Shown here piece after piece: positions 6,704-10,424 of a stretch of 10,424 nt of DNA. The position numbers were made by a program, and so were the translations under genes. This DNA is from Methanosarcinales archaeon (GTDB taxonomy: Archaea; Halobacteriota; Syntropharchaeia; Alkanophagales; Methanospirareceae), in the NCBI GenBank assembly GCA_009618475.1, contig WJOV01000010.1:1-10424 (forward strand), in the 5' to 3' direction. Under the pieces are notes generated by a model that saw only the letters and a program-made list of their open reading frames with translations, searched no databases and had not been told where the DNA came from. The stretch's first letter is position 1, and each line of letters opens with the position of its first letter.

Positions 6704-7120
6704 TTAATAATATCCTATATGTTTTATTATCTCTTCAACCTTACAAAAAGCATTTGAATTATGCTTCTTTATACGAATGACTTTCGAGTGGAAGCCTCGC
6801 TTCCTGAGTTCCTGCTCCAACTCTCCCTCATCGAAATCCTGGTCATATCCTATTGCTATTATATCTGGCTTTATACTATATAAAGGTTCATATATATCTT
6901 TTTCGCTACCCAACATCGCTTTGTCCACCACTTTCAATGCCGAAACCATCTTCAATCTCTGCTCCTCCGGTATAATCGGCGTTCTTTTCCTCTTCTTCAC
7001 GTTTACGTCGCGCCCAACAATGACAAAAAGCTCATCACCCAGCTTCTTCGCTTCCTCCAGATAAAGCAAATGCCCCGGATGCAGTATTTCAAACGTTCCG
7101 GTTGCTAAAACCCTTACCAT
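6704..7120 (-). CDS. ribL: FAD synthase, archaeal RibL type
   Basis: This cytidylyltransferase-like enzyme adenylates FMN to FAD. The 138 residues form a single nucleotidyltransferase domain with GTFEILHPGHLLYLEEAKKL at 8-27 (HPGH is 14-17), IPEEQRLKMVSALKVVD (50-66), and KPDIIAIGYDQDF (84-96), which includes the ISSSR-equivalent region further on as a divergent KKHNSNAFC. Cys126 near the C-terminus is in the place where the M. jannaschii enzyme has a functionally important cysteine (from memory). The start codon overlaps the end of the JAMM gene by 7 bp. Related enzymes make CDP-glycerol, but the family context in methanogens favours RibL. Confidence 0.85.
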   Translation of the reverse strand: MVRVLATGTFEILHPGHLLYLEEAKKLGDELFVIVGRDVNVKKRKRTPIIPEEQRLKMVSALKVVDKAMLGSEKDIYEPLYSIKPDIIAIGYDQDFDEGELEQELRKRGFHSKVIRIKKHNSNAFCKVEEIIKHIGYY

Positions 7121-7533
7121 AGCTGTTCTCCTCCTACCTCCAAATCCTTCTCCACTATTTCCAGCTCTCTCGCTTCTCCTTTTGAATTATAACATCTCCA
7201 ACTATCCGCTACATAAGGATAAAAAGTTATGATATGACAATTTCCCGTTTTGGAAAACATCAACAAATCCTGCTCTGATGGGTGCATAGCCGCGGGATGT
7301 GGGTGGCTATGAACAGACCCTACGTAGCCAAGACCCATTGGCATCATATCCAGCCGTATAACTGCATTTTCATCTGACGAAACCGTGCCGGGGAGGAAAA
7401 AAACGTCGGTTATGACGTCTGCATCGGCGCACAGCATGCCAATGAATTCCCGCGGGTGATTAGATTTGCTCACTTCCAGGATGAACCCCAAAGTATCCTT
7501 TACTATTCCCACAATTTTCCTCCCTTTACTCAT
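7114..7533 (-). CDS. JAMM/MPN (Mov34) zinc metalloprotease
   Basis: This 139-residue protein is a single MPN domain of the kind that removes ubiquitin-like SAMP modifiers in archaea. Zinc ligands are visible: Glu29 (PREFIGML), His75 and His77 (SVHSHP), and Asp89, with Ser86 in PSEQDLL. The stretch between His77 and Ser86 holds 8 residues, whereas Rpn11-type motifs have 7, so the loop is one residue longer and carries extra histidines (His79, His84). The gene overlaps ribL and shares a strand with psmB three genes on, which fits a desampylase role feeding the proteasome. That role is inferred. I see no convincing ribosome site before the ATG at 7533, and the 44-nt gap after mfnD may allow a separate start. 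Confidence 0.87.
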   Translation of the reverse strand: MSKGRKIVGIVKDTLGFILEVSKSNHPREFIGMLCADADVITDVFFLPGTVSSDENAVIRLDMMPMGLGYVGSVHSHPHPAAMHPSEQDLLMFSKTGNCHIITFYPYVADSWRCYNSKGEARELEIVEKDLEVGGEQLW

Positions 7534-7577
7534 TTAAACCCGTTTAGAAAGCGCTCTATTCCTGACATTATTTCTAA

Positions 7578-8489
7578 CTAAGAAACGTTTAAAATAAAAC
7601 GTCCTTCTGTTTTCACCTCCTCCTCCAGCGGCAAAGTTCCAAATCTCGCTCTCAATATCAGCTCCGCGACCTCATAATTTAACACCTTTGCTATTCCTAC
7701 TATGGACGTTGTAGGTCTTGGGTTTATATCCACAACGTATGCCACGCCATCATCTCCCAATACGAAATCTATCCCCACGTATCCTTTGCATCGAAGCATG
7801 GTTACGACCTTCTTACTTATATTCATTATCTCACGCTCTGCATCCCGTCCTACGAAATAAGGCACTAATCCACCTTCATATCTCAGCCTTTCACCTTCCA
7901 CCCTCATAAATTGCTTGTTTATCGTCAGTGGTAACACAGAAGAAACCCCAACTACTACGCTACTGCTTATATCCTCTCCCTTTATAAATTCCGTTACGAT
8001 ATAATCACGGTTATCGTCATAAAAAAATGCCGCCTCATGGTTTCCTTTTCCATTCACTATAAAGACGTTTTCCGATGCACAGCCATATCTCGGCTTCTTT
8101 ACATATTCTCCTTCTCCCATCTCGCTATCGCGCACAATCCCCGGCACGGGTATTCCTTTATCATTCAAAATTTTTGTCGCCTCCATCTTGTCAGCACATA
8201 TTTTTACGCACTCCGAGGGACAGCCTAAATTAACAGTATTCGATTCCACGAGCTCTGTAAGTTCGCAGAGTCTATCATCAGGGGCAATAACGATGCCGGC
8301 ATCGCTTTCCTTCGAGAGCTTATCCACCGCCGCTTCAAAATCATCTTCCGCCTCCGGATAGACAACTTCATTACCAATTCTCTCAAAGCTCCTTCTTAGC
8401 GTTGTAAGCATCTCCTTCCCTTCTCTCAATAAAGAACCGCTTTTCCCTTCGCCCCCGCCTACTGCATACTCCGCCACCATTATCCGCAT
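7578..8489 (-). CDS. mfnD: Tyramine--L-glutamate ligase, ATP-grasp (methanofuran biosynthesis)
   Basis: The protein is a 303-residue ATP-grasp ligase that joins tyramine to glutamate, an early step in building methanofuran, the C1 carrier of methanogens, methane oxidisers and Archaeoglobus. Landmarks are CADKMEATKILNDKGIPVP (98-116), KPRYGCASENVF (132-143), TEFIKGEDISSSV (166-178), and the metal-binding GYVGIDFVL and VVDINPRPTTSIVGI (Asp241, Asp254, Asn256). The DINPRPT end and overall length suit MfnD better than the broader RimK or carbamoyl-phosphate-synthase-like ligases. The ATG lies 1 nt after the stop of the three-repeat protein, so the two are probably translationally coupled. No other methanofuran gene is in the window. 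Confidence 0.85.
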   Translation of the reverse strand: MRIMVAEYAVGGGEGKSGSLLREGKEMLTTLRRSFERIGNEVVYPEAEDDFEAAVDKLSKESDAGIVIAPDDRLCELTELVESNTVNLGCPSECVKICADKMEATKILNDKGIPVPGIVRDSEMGEGEYVKKPRYGCASENVFIVNGKGNHEAAFFYDDNRDYIVTEFIKGEDISSSVVVGVSSVLPLTINKQFMRVEGERLRYEGGLVPYFVGRDAEREIMNISKKVVTMLRCKGYVGIDFVLGDDGVAYVVDINPRPTTSIVGIAKVLNYEVAELILRARFGTLPLEEEVKTEGRFILNVS

Positions 8490-8490
8490 T

Positions 8491-9393
8491 TTATTTTTCT
8501 ACTGTCGGTGCAAGTGTTTTCACATGCTCAACGAGCTTTGCTAACGCAAGGAGTATATTTACGAAATAGTCATTATGCAGGGATTTGCCTAAATCTTTCT
8601 CCCAGCTCTTCTTAATAGCAATAAATCTTTTCTCCGTCGCTTCCGATATTTTGTCAATGCCTGAGGAATAAACAGCCACTTCAGCCACACCCTCGACTTT
8701 TTTCACTTCTTCCTTTCTCCCTCTTCGCAATCCCGTAAGTGGATGGCCCATTGTGTTTATCGCTCTCGTCACTGATGATATCTTTATCGGATTCTCTCTT
8801 ATCTTGTTCTCCGCCTCCAGGATATCCTCTACCGTTATCGTTCCTTTCTCTATCCTTCCGCGGTATTTCTGCATCCAATCAGGACCTTTCACGGGTCTTC
8901 CAGGCTCTTTTCCCTTTTCAACGAATCCCGCCTCTCTCACACCGGCTTCTTCCTTCTTCCCTTTTCGCAATCCCGTAAGTGGATGGCCCAGTGTGTTTAT
9001 CGCTCTCGTCACTGTTATCCGCTTTATTGGCACCGCCCTTATCCTGTTCTCCTCTTCCAGAATATCCTCTACCGTTATCGCCTTTTTCTCTATCCTTTCG
9101 CGGTATTTCTGCATCCAACCCGGTCCTCGCTCTGTTCTTCCGTGTTCTGTGCGCTCTTTAACCGGCTCCTCCTTTTTCTCCTCTCTCACACCGGCTTCTT
9201 CCTTTTTACCTCTTCGCAATCCCGTAATTGGATAGCCCATTGCGCTTATCGCTCTCGTCACTGACGATATCTTTATCGGCTCCTCTCTCTCCTTGTTCTC
9301 CTCTTCCAGAATATCCTCTACCGTTATCGTCCCTTTTTCTATCCTTTCCTTGTATTTCAGTATCCAACTCGGTGCTCTCTCTATCCTCCCCAT
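8491..9393 (-). CDS. Three-repeat, possibly nucleic-acid-binding protein of unknown function
   Basis: I do not recognise a family. The 300-residue protein holds three copies of a roughly 60-residue module at 7-66, 90-149 and 170-229. Each module contains a Trp (10, 93, 173), KYRERIEK, ITVEDILEEEN, PIK, then SVTRAINTMGHPLTGLR followed by a basic R/K-G-R/K tail. The VTRAIN...LTGLR portion looks like a helix-turn-helix, and the basic tail resembles an AT-hook core. DNA or RNA binding is therefore an inference. Linkers are charged (K/E-rich). Residues 231-300 form a separate helical domain without repeats. The start has a GGTGA site 5 nt upstream and the gene leads the operon with mfnD, 1 nt apart. 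No signal peptide or membrane segment is visible. Opposite-strand frames are open here only because the modules repeat. Confidence 0.85.
   Translation of the reverse strand: MGRIERAPSWILKYKERIEKGTITVEDILEEENKEREEPIKISSVTRAISAMGYPITGLRRGKKEEAGVREEKKEEPVKERTEHGRTERGPGWMQKYRERIEKKAITVEDILEEENRIRAVPIKRITVTRAINTLGHPLTGLRKGKKEEAGVREAGFVEKGKEPGRPVKGPDWMQKYRGRIEKGTITVEDILEAENKIRENPIKISSVTRAINTMGHPLTGLRRGRKEEVKKVEGVAEVAVYSSGIDKISEATEKRFIAIKKSWEKDLGKSLHNDYFVNILLALAKLVEHVKTLAPTVEK
8707..9375 (-). repeat. Three DNA-level tandem modules inside the repeat protein gene
   Basis: Modules lie at 9196-9375, 8947-9126 and 8707-8886, at periods of 249 and 240 nt. Parts are nearly identical at the DNA level. For example, CAATCCCGTAAGTGGATGG occurs in two copies and, with small changes, in the third; CGCTCTCGTCACTG occurs in all three. 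Conservation at silent positions points to recent duplication or gene conversion. Confidence 0.85.
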
Positions 9394-9436
9394 CTCGTCA
9401 CCTTTCCCTTCATTTCTCTCATTCTTTAACTATATT

Positions 9437-9454
9437 ATAACATATTTATGTTAT
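9437..9454. promoter_or_regulatory. 18-nt palindrome in the divergent promoter region
   Basis: ATAACATATTTATGTTAT is two perfect 8-bp arms around TT. It lies 44 nt before the start of the three-repeat protein gene (minus) and 46 nt before the AUU start of the basic peptide gene (plus). It overlaps the A/T-rich sequence able to serve as TATA box in either direction. A second TATA-like motif, CTATAAAAT, is at 9469-9477. A dimeric repressor site covering both promoters is possible. Confidence 0.5.
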
Positions 9455-9499
9455 GCATCAAAAAGAAACTATAAAATCAAAAAAAGGTGGTGAGTTCAA

Positions 9500-9586
9500 A
9501 TTCCCTGCGGAAAGAAGAGAAAGATAGCAAAGATGCGGAAGCACAAGTTGAAGAAGAGAAGGAAGAAGCTGAGATATAAGAAGTAA
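9500..9586 (+). CDS. Tiny basic peptide, COX24/AURKAIP1 (bS22-like) ribosomal type, apparent AUU start
   Basis: The frame encodes 28 residues, about 60% Lys/Arg, from ATT at 9500 to TAA at 9584-9586. A good Shine-Dalgarno, AGGTGGTGA (9485-9493), is 6 nt before the ATT. There is no AUG, GUG or UUG in frame between the stop at 9491 and an internal ATG at 9533. The core KMRKHKLKKRRKKLRY has the spacing of mitochondrial mS38 (AURKAIP1), which I recall as KMNRHKYRKLVKKTRF. The N-terminus IPCGKKRK matches, from memory, small Bacteroidetes peptides opening MPSGKKRK at their initiator. Homology therefore reaches past the internal ATG to the ATT. Archaeal eL41, at the same subunit interface, is similar in size and charge. 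It is followed by a terminator and aIF5A. If AUU is not used, a 17-residue peptide from 9533 remains. Confidence 0.62.
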   Translation: MPCGKKRKIAKMRKHKLKKRRKKLRYKK

Positions 9587-9594
9587 GCTGTGGG

Positions 9595-9615
9595 TTTTTC
9601 TTATCTTTTATTTTT
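9595..9615 (+). terminator. T-rich archaeal terminator
   Basis: Nine bases after the peptide gene's stop, T-runs of five, four and five follow in close succession (GTTTTTC, CTTTTA, ATTTTTA). This is the usual archaeal intrinsic termination signal. It separates the peptide gene from aIF5A, which has its own promoter. Confidence 0.6.
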
Positions 9616-9699
9616 ATCATGCCATATCCGTTGTAACTTCTTATGCATACTTCTTACTGTTTCCTCCAGCATAAATTGCCGTCAATTCAACGAAACGGA

Positions 9700-9753
9700 T
9701 TTATTTAAATAAAGAAAGAGTATTAAAAGAACGACAAGAAAAAGACGGGGGAG
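9700..9753 (+). promoter_or_regulatory. aIF5A promoter and ribosome site
   Basis: A TATA element TTTATTTAAAT (9700-9710) is preceded by a BRE-like purine stretch (CGAAACGGA, 9691-9699). It predicts a start near 9732. GGGGGAG (9747-9753) then lies 11 nt before the ATG at 9765. Confidence 0.65.
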
Positions 9754-9764
9754 AAAGATAAAAT

Positions 9765-10154
9765 ATGAAGGAGCTAACAGAGGTAAGGACGTTAAAAGAA
9801 GGGAGATACGCTGTTATGGATGATGAGCCGTGCACAATAATGAGTATAACGACCTCAAAGCCTGGGAAGCATGGAGCGGCGAAAGCGAGGATAGAAGGGA
9901 TGGGTGTATTTGATTCGCAAAAAAGGACGGCAATTCAGCCGGTTACTTCGAAGATATACGTGCCAATGATAGAGCGGAAGAGTGGTCAAGTGCTTTCCGT
10001 TTTGAATGACACTGCGCAAGTTATGGACCTTGAGGACTATTCAACGATAGAAATAAAAATACCGAAGGAATTGAAGGATAAGGGGCGGATTGAGCCGGGT
10101 AAGGAGATATCTTTTTTACATTATGAGGGGAAATACAAGATAGACGTGAAATAA
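9765..10154 (+). CDS. eif5A: Translation initiation factor aIF5A (hypusine-containing)
   Basis: This is the archaeal counterpart of eIF5A/EF-P. It binds the ribosomal E site and relieves stalling during peptide-bond formation. The 129 residues match the family length of about 130. The hypusination loop is TSKPGKHGAAKARIE, with Lys35 the modified residue, followed by the C-terminal OB domain (SGQVLSVLNDTAQVMDLEDY onward). It needs deoxyhypusine synthase, which is not in this window. It is cotranscribed with the downstream EF-Tu domain-2-like gene across a 30-nt gap. Nothing is missing from the protein. Confidence 0.96.
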   Translation: MKELTEVRTLKEGRYAVMDDEPCTIMSITTSKPGKHGAAKARIEGMGVFDSQKRTAIQPVTSKIYVPMIERKSGQVLSVLNDTAQVMDLEDYSTIEIKIPKELKDKGRIEPGKEISFLHYEGKYKIDVK

Positions 10155-10184
10155 TAAGAATAAGAAAAAGGGGGGAGGGATGAA

Positions 10185-10424
10185 ATGGTTGAGAAGAAAA
10201 CGATAGGGAGAATTACGCATTATTTCTCGGGGGTAGGCGTTGCGGTGGTAGAGCTGAGTGATGATATAAAGATGGGAGATAAAATAAGAATAGAGGGTGC
10301 AACGACGTCGTTTGAGCAGGTCGTAGAATCAATGGAGATAGAGAATGAAAAAGTTGAACTCGCTACGGCGGGGCAGTCAATAGGGCTAAAAGTGAAAGAG
10401 AGGGTAAGACTCCATGACCGCTGT
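10185..10424 (+). CDS. EF-Tu domain-2-like protein, C-terminus cut by window end
   Basis: Eighty residues of a small beta-barrel protein are visible, starting MVEKKTIGRITHYFSGVGVA and containing KMGDKIRIEGATTSF and a GQSIGLKVKERVR segment. It corresponds to the stand-alone archaeal proteins annotated as translation elongation factor-like (domain 2 of EF-Tu without the GTPase). These are usually about 85-90 residues, so only a few residues are missing. A GGGGGGAGGG ribosome site (10170-10179) precedes the ATG. An out-of-frame ATG at 10180 is ignored. The exact role is unknown; its place behind aIF5A supports a link to translation. Confidence 0.85.
   Translation, partial: MVEKKTIGRITHYFSGVGVAVVELSDDIKMGDKIRIEGATTSFEQVVESMEIENEKVELATAGQSIGLKVKERVRLHDRC

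Noticed and set aside
8753..9235. A 160-codon open frame on the plus strand opposite the three-repeat protein gene, with shorter ones beside it
   Set aside because: They are antisense shadows created by the repeated modules. The translations are Ser/Leu/Pro-rich, repeat with the modules, and have no ribosome sites.
9494..9504. GTTCAAATTCC resembling a tRNA T-loop
   Set aside because: The flanks do not form a T-stem, and there is no acceptor stem or anticodon arm nearby.
9490..9579. A GUG-started acidic 29-residue peptide overlapping the basic peptide gene
   Set aside because: It is low-complexity Glu/Lys with its start inside the Shine-Dalgarno sequence. The other frame matches a recognisable basic family, so this is its shifted shadow.

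Overview
The window comes from an archaeon, most likely a methane- or alkane-metabolising euryarchaeon of the Halobacteriota (ANME-1/Syntrophoarchaeum-like is my best guess). It carries the archaeal aromatic-precursor route (AroA'/AroB'), the archaeal termination nuclease aCPSF1/FttA, a 20S proteasome beta subunit, RibL-type FAD synthase, a hypusine-type aIF5A, and MfnD, which makes a methanofuran precursor. Ribosome binding sites are G-rich (GGGGGAG, GGTGA) and promoters are archaeal TATA type. The lineage guess rests on gene content and intergenic style, not on a search.

Region 1 (1-2741) is rearranged accessory sequence. It opens with the last codons of a second aroA' copy, followed by aroB'. 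Next come a TIR-like effector gene (PF10137 type) with foreign codon use, a 93-nt imperfect hairpin, and the 5' end of an alkaline-phosphatase-superfamily gene that stops abruptly. The segment is bounded by a perfect 89-bp inverted repeat (1-89 and 2653-2741) made of the aroA' 3' end plus its downstream spacer. Flipping the segment would put aroB' directly behind the complete aroA' gene at 2716-3540. It is therefore an invertible or inverted-duplicated segment, or an assembly/amplification chimera.

Region 2 (2716-9393) is a long run of minus-strand genes. In transcription order they are a three-repeat protein of unknown function, mfnD, a JAMM/MPN metalloprotease, ribL, nikR, psmB, aCPSF1/fttA and aroA'. 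Several neighbours overlap or are 1-3 nt apart, so the first six probably form one or two operons. fttA and aroA' appear to have their own promoters. The theme is protein and RNA turnover (JAMM, proteasome, FttA) mixed with cofactor and metal biology (methanofuran, FAD, nickel).

Region 3 (9394-10424) is a divergent promoter region with an 18-nt palindrome, followed by plus-strand translation genes. The first is a tiny, very basic peptide gene (28 codons) that seems to start at AUU and resembles the COX24/AURKAIP1-like ribosomal peptides. It is followed by a T-rich terminator, aIF5A with its own promoter, and an EF-Tu domain-2-like protein cut by the window end. The points most worth checking are the AUU-started ribosomal-type peptide, the 89-bp inverted repeat with its gene-truncating junction, and the three-repeat protein next to mfnD.
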